Shown one piece after another: positions 1 through 7,573 of a DNA stretch of 64,000 nt. Under the pieces are notes generated by a model, which saw only the letters and a program-made list of their open reading frames with translations, did no database searches and was not told the origin of the DNA. Location of the stretch: NCBI GenBank assembly GCA_040004035.1, contig JAMPLN010000007.1, one strand, 5' to 3'. The first letter of the stretch is position 1. Each line of letters opens with the position of its first letter. Origin of the DNA: Microcoleus vaginatus_C. Lineage in GTDB: Bacteria > Cyanobacteriota > Cyanobacteriia > Cyanobacteriales > Microcoleaceae. The position numbers and the translations under genes are program-made.

Positions 1-110
1 TTTTGAGTCAGAAATACTCTTAATCGAGCGCCCATATATTAATTACCTCACTAAAGCTATACCTTTCTTTATGTATCTTAACATAGTTTTGTTTTTTTTC
101 GCCGACCTAC

Positions 111-650
111 TTAATTTCCCTTTTCACAACCAATTCCTAAACCTATTTCGGGCATCCAAACTGGATGTCCCGAATGTAATTCATACTTCCCATTAACTAA
201 CTTATGTACTTCCAATCGGGGTTTGCGACGGCGGCGAGATGAATAGATAATGTAATAAAGCACGCCTAAATCTTGATATTCCTCCAACTTTGTGCTGTAT
301 TCCTTGCGATACTTTTTGGAAACGACTTCCAGCACCAAAGTTGGCACAACATTTTCATCCCACAGGACGTAACTGGGACGCAATTCTTCATCGTAAAACC
401 GTTCTACTCCTAAACTCAAGAAACCGTCGGGGACAATTGGAGCTTTTTCAGGGTGATAATAGATACCCATATCTATGCCAAAAAACCAGTCCATGCGTTC
501 TGCCCAAAGTATGAGCAATATTGCTTTTAGCAACCCCGGTATTAGTTCTTGAAGTTCGTTATCCACAGGCGTTTCGTCCGAGTCAGGTAGTTCATCGGCT
601 GAGGGCAAGTACCTCGGTAAGTTGTAATTTAACATTGCAGTTTTTCCCAA
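111..650 (-). CDS. Uma2 family endonuclease, C-terminally short
   Basis: The 179-residue product belongs to the Uma2 (DUF820) family, PD-(D/E)XK-like nucleases greatly expanded in filamentous cyanobacteria; their biological role is not settled. Family signs are the IVPDGF segment carrying the first acidic residue, then LVLEVVSKK with the Glu and Lys of the catalytic core, then the strand LYYIIYS. Members usually run about 190-240 residues and carry a Leu/Trp-rich tail after the motif that here reads EIGLGIGCEKGN; this copy stops right there, so the C-terminal tail is missing. The DNA beyond the stop (1-110) is AT-rich and gives no matching tail in any frame I could follow. The core is intact, so it may still be expressed, but a decaying copy is equally possible. 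Confidence 0.75.
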   Translation of the reverse strand: MGKTAMLNYNLPRYLPSADELPDSDETPVDNELQELIPGLLKAILLILWAERMDWFFGIDMGIYYHPEKAPIVPDGFLSLGVERFYDEELRPSYVLWDENVVPTLVLEVVSKKYRKEYSTKLEEYQDLGVLYYIIYSSRRRRKPRLEVHKLVNGKYELHSGHPVWMPEIGLGIGCEKGN

Positions 651-1023
651 AACTTACATCAATTATAGCGTGGTTGTTTGTCGATAGACCCTATATAACG
701 TTTTTTATTGCTCGCCATTCATGATAACCGCCTAATTTGAATACCTAATTTAAACGCCTAATTTGAGCGCTTAAATCAACAGTTTACTACTAAACAAATA
801 TCATATTAATATTTGTAAATAATTTATTTTTGTATTTATTTGTGGTCTAAGATAACGTCATTGCTCAACTAGATATAGTTTTCGCTCGCCGCAGAGCGAG
901 CGAGAAAAAATCATCAATTAGGACGCATATTGATTGCAGTAGCTCGATGCTCGATCGCGCTCGCAATCGCGTGCAAGTCTGTCACTTTTCTATGGGCAAA
1001 CATACCCAATTTACAATACAGCC
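651..1023. other. intergenic, no gene seen
   Basis: This 373-base stretch is AT-rich, with a run of A/T near 785-840 and a short GAGCGAGCGAG run at 893-903. I see no convincing reading frame, RNA gene or terminator. It probably holds the divergent promoters of the flanking genes, but no clear -10/-35 pair can be defended. Confidence 0.5.
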
Positions 1024-1434
1024 ATGAACGCCCCAGAAACTGCGAATGCCTGGATTATTTACCGACTGCTGCCCAACTTTCAGCGCTTACCCGTCGCGCA
1101 ATTTCGCAGCCGCAGCGAAGCAGAATCTTCCCTGAAAGTCATCCGGCAAATGCTACCCAATACCGAATTAATACTTGCTTTCGAGGTTGGGCCAGAAGAT
1201 CCAACTACCGAACCGACTCAGCCCCCTGCTAAAAAGCCAAACTTGCAAACTTCAGTTAACCAAGAACTCTTGAAACTTTTCATTATCAGTTCTCGTCCTG
1301 TTGTTTCCCGTGTCATTCATTCTTTTCACCGCGATAATTTTGCCTGCGTTTCTGACTGGAGTCCGCTTGTCCCAACTCAAAATCCCGGTGAAGTGATGAG
1401 CGTCTTAATTAAACATTTGGCTGCTGACTCTTAG
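1024..1434 (+). CDS. conserved cyanobacterial protein of unknown function
   Basis: A 136-residue soluble protein with no family I can name. The N-terminal half (about 1-60) is rich in short hydrophobic and basic stretches and ends at an EVGPEDP segment; a Pro/Thr linker follows (about 60-75). The C-terminal part (about 80-133) carries a pattern of I-I-x-S, V-x-R-x-I-H, W-S-P and GEVMS-x-L, which recurs in the small protein at 6721-6984 in this window, so the two share a domain. I preferred this frame over the overlapping one at 930-1232 because of that shared pattern and its normal residue composition. It stands alone between two minus-strand genes. Function unknown. Confidence 0.6.
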   Translation: MNAPETANAWIIYRLLPNFQRLPVAQFRSRSEAESSLKVIRQMLPNTELILAFEVGPEDPTTEPTQPPAKKPNLQTSVNQELLKLFIISSRPVVSRVIHSFHRDNFACVSDWSPLVPTQNPGEVMSVLIKHLAADS

Positions 1435-1488
1435 TGACGGTCTAGTTCCCGCCTTTGTAGGGGCAATCCCTCCGCGATCGCCCCTTAC

Positions 1489-3291
1489 CTATGACCTAGA
1501 ACAGTGATAAACTTGATATTCATACCCATCCACCGCAGGCAACTCGCGCGATTCAAGCTGACATTTTTGTGCTTCTAGATTGACAGGTGCGCGAAAATTA
1601 ACCAGCCACAAATCCAGCGGACGTTCTAATTGACTGAGTGTTTTGTCAAGTGTCCCTGCCACTATTTCCGGCGCATCCCTTCTCTGATTAGCCAAAAGAA
1701 ACAGCGGAGAATCAAAGGCTTTAACTTCTTCTTTCTTCCTAACATCCGTTACATCCGTTACATCCGCTACAAAATCCGTTGCCGAACTTCTTTCCCATTC
1801 CCACCCTATCCCCATCAACTCTCCTATTTCTACATGAGTCTTTTGAGTAGTGGCAATTAACACGGGAACTTTCGATAATTCGCGGATAATCGGAATTAAA
1901 AGGTCTGGTTTGTAATATTTGCGATAGCCGAGATTGGAATTTACTGTGACACCGCTAAAAAAACCCATTACTAAAATTAGCAGAACTGCTTTTTTGCCAG
2001 CCATTTCCATAGCAGGTAAATTAAACCATTGACTTTGGACTGTAGGTGTGTTAAAAATAACCGCCAAGATTGCTCCTAAAAGCAATATCACCCCCGGAAA
2101 GTAGACGAAATTGTATCGAGCCCCGCGAGTTAGGTCAATCCCTAGAATATATGCAAAGCTGAAAAATAGGAAAATTGCTCCTAGCACAAATCCGGCGAAA
2201 ATAACAGTACCTAAACGAGTATCGGGCGTTTTTAAGGAATTTTTAAGAGCGCTAAACAGGATGGGAAGCACCAATATAAAAAATATTGTCATTGCGATCG
2301 CCGATGCAACTACTACTGCCAAATTGGGCGATTCCACCGGCAGCAGAGACATGACAGTGATCCATCCAGCTAAAGCTTGAAAAATCGGCGCTATCCAATC
2401 TAAGAATGTGCGATCGCCGCTGACAATCCAATTAGTTAGTTCGCTGCCGTATTTATTCGACAAAAATACCGGCAGCCAAACTAAACCGCCTGCTAAAGTG
2501 CCCATCGCTACTGCGAAAAGCCGCCAGAGGATTGGAAATTGCCAAATATTAGGCTGCTGGCTGTTTGAAATTGGCAACTTTCCATTAAACTCCTGCCAGA
2601 TTACCGCAATTAATGCTATTACTTCGGCACACAAAGTCAGTGCAAAAAAGTAGTGAACCGCAATTCCCAAACAGTTAACAACTACCCAAAGCAGCACCGC
2701 CCAAATAGGCAGAGGAGCGCGCTGTTGCAGCTTTTTTGCAGCTAAGGCGAGGCAAAAAAGAGAGGCAATAACTAATAAGATTCCTAAAGTGTAATGGCGA
2801 GCTTCTTGAGCGAGATAAATGCCGTAGGGAGAAACTGCCATCATCGCTGCCGCACATTGACCGACTAAACGAGAACTAAAAGCAAACGTGCCCAAAAAGT
2901 AGATACCTGGAACTGAAATCACGCCCAATAATGCAGGAAGAGCTCGCCCAATCCAAACTAAACTATCCTCGGAAGGCGCCAACAGTCGCATCCACCAGTG
3001 GGCGACCATAAAATACACTGGTGGATGATTGCTTTCTACCAGCAAATTGCGGAGCACGTCGGCGGTGTCAGCATCGGGGCGCAATTGTAGCGGTTGTAAT
3101 AATGTAGAAAGGTCGATCGCGCGATCGATCGGCACACCGCGAAAACTGTTGCCCAAACTAAACACTAGAGTGGAAAACTCATCCGTCCACAGCGGTTTCG
3201 AGTCCAAATTGGCAAAGCGCAAAATAAAGGCGATCGCCGTCCACAGAAATAGCAACAACAGTTGTTTGTTATTAATCATTAATTCAGTCAT
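1489..3291 (-). CDS. GT-C (GT39/ArnT-like) membrane glycosyltransferase
   Basis: A 600-residue multi-pass membrane protein. The first luminal loop has WTDEF (about 35-39) with the acidic pair typical of GT-C enzymes, followed by NHPPVYF (about 88-94), a hallmark of GT39/PMT-like proteins. Roughly ten or more hydrophobic helices follow. Family members move a sugar from a polyprenyl-phosphate carrier to a lipid, glycan or protein on the outer face of the membrane; the acceptor here is unknown. The gene lies 73 bases after the GT2-GtrA gene on the same strand, which could supply the carrier-linked sugar, so I infer a shared operon. The gap holds a short array of TTGCAGT-like heptamers. Around residues 501-519 a T-D-V-T-D-V-R-K-K-E-E stretch is derived from a dispersed repeat (1735-1795) and looks like an in-frame insertion in the C-terminal loop. 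Confidence 0.85.
   Translation of the reverse strand: MTELMINNKQLLLLFLWTAIAFILRFANLDSKPLWTDEFSTLVFSLGNSFRGVPIDRAIDLSTLLQPLQLRPDADTADVLRNLLVESNHPPVYFMVAHWWMRLLAPSEDSLVWIGRALPALLGVISVPGIYFLGTFAFSSRLVGQCAAAMMAVSPYGIYLAQEARHYTLGILLVIASLFCLALAAKKLQQRAPLPIWAVLLWVVVNCLGIAVHYFFALTLCAEVIALIAVIWQEFNGKLPISNSQQPNIWQFPILWRLFAVAMGTLAGGLVWLPVFLSNKYGSELTNWIVSGDRTFLDWIAPIFQALAGWITVMSLLPVESPNLAVVVASAIAMTIFFILVLPILFSALKNSLKTPDTRLGTVIFAGFVLGAIFLFFSFAYILGIDLTRGARYNFVYFPGVILLLGAILAVIFNTPTVQSQWFNLPAMEMAGKKAVLLILVMGFFSGVTVNSNLGYRKYYKPDLLIPIIRELSKVPVLIATTQKTHVEIGELMGIGWEWERSSATDFVADVTDVTDVRKKEEVKAFDSPLFLLANQRRDAPEIVAGTLDKTLSQLERPLDLWLVNFRAPVNLEAQKCQLESRELPAVDGYEYQVYHCSRS
1735..1795 (-). repeat. dispersed AACGGATGT/GGAAGAAGG repeat inside the GT-C gene
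   Basis: The segment has tandem ACATCCGTT units next to TTCTTCTTTCTTCC and ends in AAAATCCGTTGCCGAACTT. The same string of parts recurs at 22850-22985 (intergenic) and, on the other strand, at 58335-58445 inside the SNF2 helicase gene. It is in frame here and adds about 19 residues. Confidence 0.8.
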
Positions 3292-3364
3292 CTAAAGGCA
3301 GTTGGCAGTTTGCAGTGGTTAGTTGTCAGTTCCAATAACAATTAACAAGTTACCCAACTAAAAA

Positions 3365-4582
3365 CTATTTTTGAACGTCCGTCACCCGCCAACTCAGCTT
3401 CATATTGATCCAGAAATTCCACAGAGTCACAGTCGCGATCGCAATCAACTTAGCCAAATACTCGTTTACCTTAAAAACATTAAACAGCACATTCACCAGC
3501 AGCACATTCATAATCAAGCCCATCAAACAAATCACATTAAATTTCAACAGCCGTTTCAAGCGCTGGCGCTTTCCAGGCTGCCGCTTAGAAATATCACCAA
3601 AAGTCCATAAATCATTCCACAAAAAATTATTGATAATTGCCACTTCAGCAGAAAAGATGGCACTGCGAGTCAGCCCCAAACCGAGGACAGTCCGCAGCAG
3701 GTAAAAAACTCCCATATCCACAAACACGCCGCTGAAACCAACCGCGCCAAACCGCAGGAATCGGCCCATCGGCCAGCGGGCAAACCGCAATCTGAGCAAG
3801 TGCCGCAAATACTCAATATACTGTTTCCAAGTAACTTTGCTCTCCCCTTCTTGCCGCTCCTGAAACACGTAACCAACTTCTCCAATCCAGCGGATATCCC
3901 CCCTGCCGAGCACTTCAATCAATATTTTGTAACCCGCAGGATTCATGCTTTTTCCCGCAATGCAAGTGCGACGCACCATAAAATAGCCGCTCATCGGATC
4001 GGAAACTCGGCCCACCACTCCCGGCAGGATCACCAACCCCAGGGTTTGAGCGCCCCGCGATAAAAATCGCCTGACAACGCTCCAGTCGCTCACCCCGCCC
4101 TCGCCAACGTGACGACTCGCAGCAGCTAAATCTGCTCCCCGCTGAATTTCTGCTAAAAGCTGCAATAGCGTCTCCGGGGGATGCTGCAAGTCGGCATCGA
4201 TGACGCCCAAAACCTCGCCGCGAGCTGCCTGCCACCCGCGAATTACCGCTGTGGAAAGTCCCCGCTCCTCTTCCCGGCGCATCACCCGCAATTGCGGATA
4301 TTCCGGTGTCAGGGACAGGGCGACTTCCCAGGTGCGATCGGGGCTGTCGTCATCGACTACAATTAATTCGTAGTTGCCGGGAAGGATACCATCGAGCAAT
4401 TGGCTCAATTTTTCCACAATACTCTGGATATTCCTGCGCTCGTTGTAGGTGGGAATTACTAGGGAAAAATAAATTGGCGGTGTGCGTGCGTGTACAAAAG
4501 TTGAACCGAAAGTCTGTATAGCAGGAATTTGCAAAGGCCCCGACGGCACTGGCAAGACCTGATTTGGTTGGTAGCTGCCCAT
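3365..4582 (-). CDS. GT2 polyprenyl-phosphate sugar synthase fused to GtrA domain
   Basis: A 405-residue two-domain protein. Residues about 38-270 are a DPM1-like GT-A glycosyltransferase: IPTYNERRNI at the start, the nucleotide-binding VVDDDSPD (DDD at 77-79), and the DAD metal motif in VIDADLQHP (129-131). Residues about 275-400 form a GtrA-like domain with four membrane helices. Such enzymes transfer a sugar from a nucleotide donor to a polyprenyl phosphate and the GtrA part may help flip or anchor the product. The 35-residue Pro-rich lead before the GT2 domain could be overcalled, and a later start is possible. The next gene on the same strand is a GT-C enzyme of the kind that uses such carrier sugars, which supports a two-step glycosylation pair. 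Confidence 0.88.
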   Translation of the reverse strand: MGSYQPNQVLPVPSGPLQIPAIQTFGSTFVHARTPPIYFSLVIPTYNERRNIQSIVEKLSQLLDGILPGNYELIVVDDDSPDRTWEVALSLTPEYPQLRVMRREEERGLSTAVIRGWQAARGEVLGVIDADLQHPPETLLQLLAEIQRGADLAAASRHVGEGGVSDWSVVRRFLSRGAQTLGLVILPGVVGRVSDPMSGYFMVRRTCIAGKSMNPAGYKILIEVLGRGDIRWIGEVGYVFQERQEGESKVTWKQYIEYLRHLLRLRFARWPMGRFLRFGAVGFSGVFVDMGVFYLLRTVLGLGLTRSAIFSAEVAIINNFLWNDLWTFGDISKRQPGKRQRLKRLLKFNVICLMGLIMNVLLVNVLFNVFKVNEYLAKLIAIATVTLWNFWINMKLSWRVTDVQK

Positions 4583-4722
4583 AATTTGAGTGTTCAGAAA
4601 GTCAAGAATAGTTTGGTAGCACTTGAGATTGTAAAATATCGTTCCTCCATAATTGATTAGTTAAAATATAGAAACGCCTTAATTCTAGTTAGTAATTCTG
4701 TAATTGAGTTAAAAAGAAAACT

Positions 4723-5868
4723 GTGGATGCAATTCTCGATCGAGCTTTACAAGGTTATAACATTTCTGCTGCAGAAGCCTTGGTACTTTTGCAGCAAAGA
4801 GATCCAGACGCGCGAGCTTCTATTCAAACAACCGCTGACTTGCTCCGCCGCAGACAATCAGGGGATACTGTCACCTACGTTATCAATCGGAATATTAATT
4901 TTACTAATATTTGTGAGCAGCATTGCAGTTTTTGTGCATTCCGCCGTGACGACGGAGATGAGGGCGCTTTTTGGTTAGACGCAGCTCAAATTCAGGAAAA
5001 GGCAACTGATGCAGTGCAGCGGGGTGCAACGGAAATTTGTATGCAGGGCGGCTTAAATCTTCAAGCTAAGCTGAACGGCGCATCTTTGCCTTATTATCTG
5101 CAATTGGTGAAAACTATTAAGGATAAATTTCCTCAGTTGCACTTGCACGCTTTTTCACCTCAAGAGATAGAATTTATTGCCAGAGAAGATAATCTTAGTT
5201 TCAGCTATGTAATTTCGGCTTTGCGGGATGCGGGAGTCGGTTCGATGCCGGGAACGGCTGCGGAAGTTCTCGACGATTCTGTGCGACGGGTGATTTGCCC
5301 GGAAAAACTAAATTCGGCAACTTGGCTGGAAATTGTGGGAACTGCTCACCGTCTGGGTTTGCCGACAACGAGTACGATGCTTTGCGGGCATATTGAGACT
5401 GCCGAACAGCAGGTTTTGCATTTAGAAAAAGTGCGATCGCTCCAACAAACTGCGATCGACCAAAACTATGGGGCACGCATTACAGAATTTATTTTACTAC
5501 CATTTGTCGGACAGGAAGCACCGGCACCTTTGCGGAGTCGAGTCGGCCGCGACCAACCAGTTTTAGCAGATACATTGTTACTCACCGCTGTATCGAGAAT
5601 CTTCTTAGGCAATTTGATTTCCAATCACCAGCCGAGTTGGGTAAAATTAGGTTTAGATGGAGCTACAGAAGCGCTGAAATGGGGCTGCAACGACATCGGC
5701 GGTACATTGATGGAAGAGCACATTACAACGATGGCCGGTGCGGTTGGCGGCAGTTGTCAATCTGTCGAAGATTTGCAAAAAGCGATTCGTTCTTTGGGGC
5801 GGAGTTATCAGCAAAGAGATACAATTTATCGACCTTTAGGGGTTGACAATTTGGCAGTAATTGTGTGA
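4723..5868 (+). CDS. cofH: FO synthase subunit CofH (radical SAM)
   Basis: CofH is the second subunit of FO synthase: it joins a tyrosine-derived radical to a diaminouracil, and CofG then closes the deazaflavin ring. In cyanobacteria FO serves mainly as antenna in DNA photolyases. The 381-residue product has the radical SAM cluster motif CEQHCSFC (C64, C68, C71), the MQGGLN segment after it, and the GSMPGTAAEVL and GGTLMEEHI blocks expected for CofH. The start is GTG; a weak purine-rich stretch (AAAAAGAAAA) lies upstream and no better ATG keeps the conserved N-terminus. No cofG is present in the window. The gene is transcribed away from the glycosyltransferase pair across a 140-base gap. Confidence 0.93.
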   Translation: MDAILDRALQGYNISAAEALVLLQQRDPDARASIQTTADLLRRRQSGDTVTYVINRNINFTNICEQHCSFCAFRRDDGDEGAFWLDAAQIQEKATDAVQRGATEICMQGGLNLQAKLNGASLPYYLQLVKTIKDKFPQLHLHAFSPQEIEFIAREDNLSFSYVISALRDAGVGSMPGTAAEVLDDSVRRVICPEKLNSATWLEIVGTAHRLGLPTTSTMLCGHIETAEQQVLHLEKVRSLQQTAIDQNYGARITEFILLPFVGQEAPAPLRSRVGRDQPVLADTLLLTAVSRIFLGNLISNHQPSWVKLGLDGATEALKWGCNDIGGTLMEEHITTMAGAVGGSCQSVEDLQKAIRSLGRSYQQRDTIYRPLGVDNLAVIV

Positions 5869-5912
5869 TTTTTTGGATGCGAAGTGCGAAGTGCGTAACG
5901 TCTCCTAGGAGT

Positions 5913-6554
5913 TTAGCCGATCGCACTTTCAAATTCTTCTAGCGCTTGCAAATTTCCAACCTGCCAAGCACGTTCCACTGTAGCCGGAATCAGTTGGGCG
6001 ATCGCGATTTCTGGAAAATTCGGGCTAATATCCGATTCTACATACTCTCCATCTTGCAGCAAGTAAATGCGAAGTCTGCCGCTGTCATAAACCCATACTT
6101 CTGGAACTCCAATAATTTTATAGGCATCGATCGTAGTTTTAGAAGTAACATCCGTCTCAATTGCTAAATCGGGCGGCGGATCATCCGGTAAAAGTCGGCG
6201 GCGGCCAATCATCCGTTGATAATTTAGAAGATAAAAGCAAGCATCAGGTTCCACTCCTGCTGCACCTTCCCGTTTGAAAGTAGTAGAACCGAAGGGTTGG
6301 TATCTTATGCCCGCCGACTTAAGTAAAATTTTGACAATATCAGAGATTAAATCTCTGGGAATTTCGTGTTCTGGTAAAGGAACCATAATTTCTAAAGTCT
6401 CTTTGCTGTAAGCAACTCGTGCCGATCGCTTTTCTCCCAATTCCTCCAAAATTGACTCAAATTCCAGCCAAGTTATATTGGGAATAGTTACGACACTGCC
6501 GGGAGCAAGCTCGATCTGGCTAACGGGTTTTAGGACGGGGGTGATAACAATCAT
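5913..6554 (-). CDS. Uma2 family endonuclease
   Basis: A full-length (213-residue) Uma2/DUF820 protein. Seen are the VEPDACFYL segment with the first acidic residue, DLAIETDVTSKTT with the catalytic Glu, and the strand VPEVWVYDSGRLRIYLL, in the family order. The usual Lys after the Glu motif is represented by the K of TSKT. Members are PD-(D/E)XK-type proteins found in tens of copies in cyanobacterial genomes; the substrate is unknown. It converges with cofH (44-base gap) and appears to be a single-gene unit. Compared with the copy at 111-650, this one keeps its C-terminal tail. Confidence 0.85.
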   Translation of the reverse strand: MIVITPVLKPVSQIELAPGSVVTIPNITWLEFESILEELGEKRSARVAYSKETLEIMVPLPEHEIPRDLISDIVKILLKSAGIRYQPFGSTTFKREGAAGVEPDACFYLLNYQRMIGRRRLLPDDPPPDLAIETDVTSKTTIDAYKIIGVPEVWVYDSGRLRIYLLQDGEYVESDISPNFPEIAIAQLIPATVERAWQVGNLQALEEFESAIG

Positions 6555-6590
6555 AAGCTGAATAGCGAGCTAGTTGTTAAGTTTGTGCCA

Positions 6591-6620
6591 AGGGCAGGCA
6601 GGATGCCTACCCCACAAGAG
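6591..6620. repeat. small GGCAGGATGCC-type repeat
   Basis: The segment GGCAGGCAGGATGCCTACC followed by CCACAAG resembles, in shortened form, the inverted-repeat units at 11149-11275 (GCAAGATGCCTGTTCCACAA). It is probably one copy of a small dispersed intergenic element. Confidence 0.5.
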
Positions 6621-6720
6621 TTTTTGGATATATCTGTTGAGTTTAGCACGGGCAACGAGAAGAGATTCGCGATCGCACTTTTGACTCAATTCTAGAAACA
6701 TCGATCGCACATTTATGAAT

Positions 6721-6984
6721 TCATTGCAGCCGGATTAATTTGACTAACAGACTCATGATTTCTCCCTGTTCTGGTGTAATAATGATGCGATTGTCGGGAA
6801 TGGCGATCGGATGAGTCCAACGAACAGCTTCCTCGTAGCGCAATGCGTGCAGTTGGTGGATAGTTCGCCGTACCCCCAGCGGCGAACCGATGATGACGTG
6901 ACGGACTGCTTCGCGATCGCCCTCAAAGGTTTGGTTGGTTAAAACATTGGGCGATGTTTGGTTGGATGATGAATCTTGCAACAT
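6721..6984 (-). CDS. small conserved protein, same domain as 1024-1434
   Basis: An 87-residue protein of unknown function. I place the start at the ATG at 6984; an in-frame extension to 7068 exists but reads as leader sequence and would run into the probable promoter. Residues about 30-86 carry VIIGSP, VRRTIHQLH, a Trp, and GEIMSLLVK, the same order of motifs as the C-terminal half of the 136-residue protein at 1024-1434. This suggests a small cyanobacterial family in which the domain occurs alone or with an extension. The gene is divergent from the XRE regulator at 7200, with a 7-base-arm palindrome between them. Confidence 0.6.
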   Translation of the reverse strand: MLQDSSSNQTSPNVLTNQTFEGDREAVRHVIIGSPLGVRRTIHQLHALRYEEAVRWTHPIAIPDNRIIITPEQGEIMSLLVKLIRLQ

Positions 6985-7113
6985 AGCTTTAACAAATAAT
7001 TTTGGATAGGTTTGATGCTTTGTAACGGTAAAACCGCGTACAATAACAAGTTGAAAAAAAGACAGCAATTCCCCTACAGCACAAGTGGCTTAGCTGGTGC
7101 TGTCTAATCTCTA

Positions 7114-7128
7114 TTAGATTTAATCTAA
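7114..7128. promoter_or_regulatory. palindrome TTAGATT-T-AATCTAA, candidate operator
   Basis: A perfect inverted repeat with 7-base arms and a single central base lies 72 bases upstream of the XRE-family gene and 130 bases upstream of the divergent small gene. The position and dyad symmetry suit a binding site for a small HTH regulator, possibly autoregulatory. This is inference from position and symmetry only. Confidence 0.4.
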
Positions 7129-7199
7129 ATTAATTTAGGGTGGGTGTCAATTATTTTAGGTAAAACCCAAATAAATTAATATAACTTAACAAATAGCCT

Positions 7200-7442
7200 A
7201 TGGAAACCTCAGAAAGAGCCGATCGATCGCCCCTAATGCGACTGAGAGTTCAGCGGTTTATGACTCAAAAGCAGCTAGCAGAAGCACTTGGCGTTACGGA
7301 AGCGACGGTAAGCAACTGGGAAGCTGGGCGATCTGTACCGAAGCTAACGCCTGTTCAATATAAGAAGTTGTTAGAGATTCTGCAAATTACCTCTGCTGAA
7401 TTACCAGACCAATTTGGTTATCCCAGCGATGCTGAGGGATAG
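7200..7442 (+). CDS. XRE-family HTH regulator
   Basis: An 80-residue protein made almost wholly of a Cro/C1-type helix-turn-helix. The recognition region is MTQKQLAEALGVTEATVSNW (about 21-40) followed by EAGRSVPKLTPVQYKKLLEIL, with the Q-x-x-L-A and V-S-x-W-E-x-G pattern typical of the family. Such small proteins bind palindromic operators as dimers and often control a neighbouring gene. The divergent small gene at 6721-6984 and the downstream, opposite-strand ATPase pair are the local candidates. A 26-base perfect palindrome follows the gene after 70 bases. Confidence 0.85.
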   Translation: METSERADRSPLMRLRVQRFMTQKQLAEALGVTEATVSNWEAGRSVPKLTPVQYKKLLEILQITSAELPDQFGYPSDAEG

Positions 7443-7512
7443 AATTCATATCATTTTTGTTATTGCCATTCATCGTTTCAACTTAACCAGAAATATCGCT
7501 TAACCCGAAATA

Positions 7513-7538
7513 CCGCCAGGGGTTTAAACCCCTGGCGG
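7513..7538. repeat. perfect 26-base palindrome (hairpin)
   Basis: CCGCCAGGGGTTT is followed directly by its exact reverse complement. It lies in the convergent gap between the XRE gene and the ATPase gene, so it could end transcription from both sides, although no T-run follows. A related but imperfect form (CCAGGG-CTT-GCCCCTGG) is at about 27278-27294, so it is more likely a dispersed element that can act as a terminator. Confidence 0.65.
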
Positions 7539-7573
7539 ACAGCGGGTATAACGTGTTTGATTTTGATAACTTA

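Noticed and set aside
930..1232. Overlapping plus-strand frame of 100 codons
   Set aside because: Overlaps the better-supported 1024-1434 frame; composition is basic and irregular.
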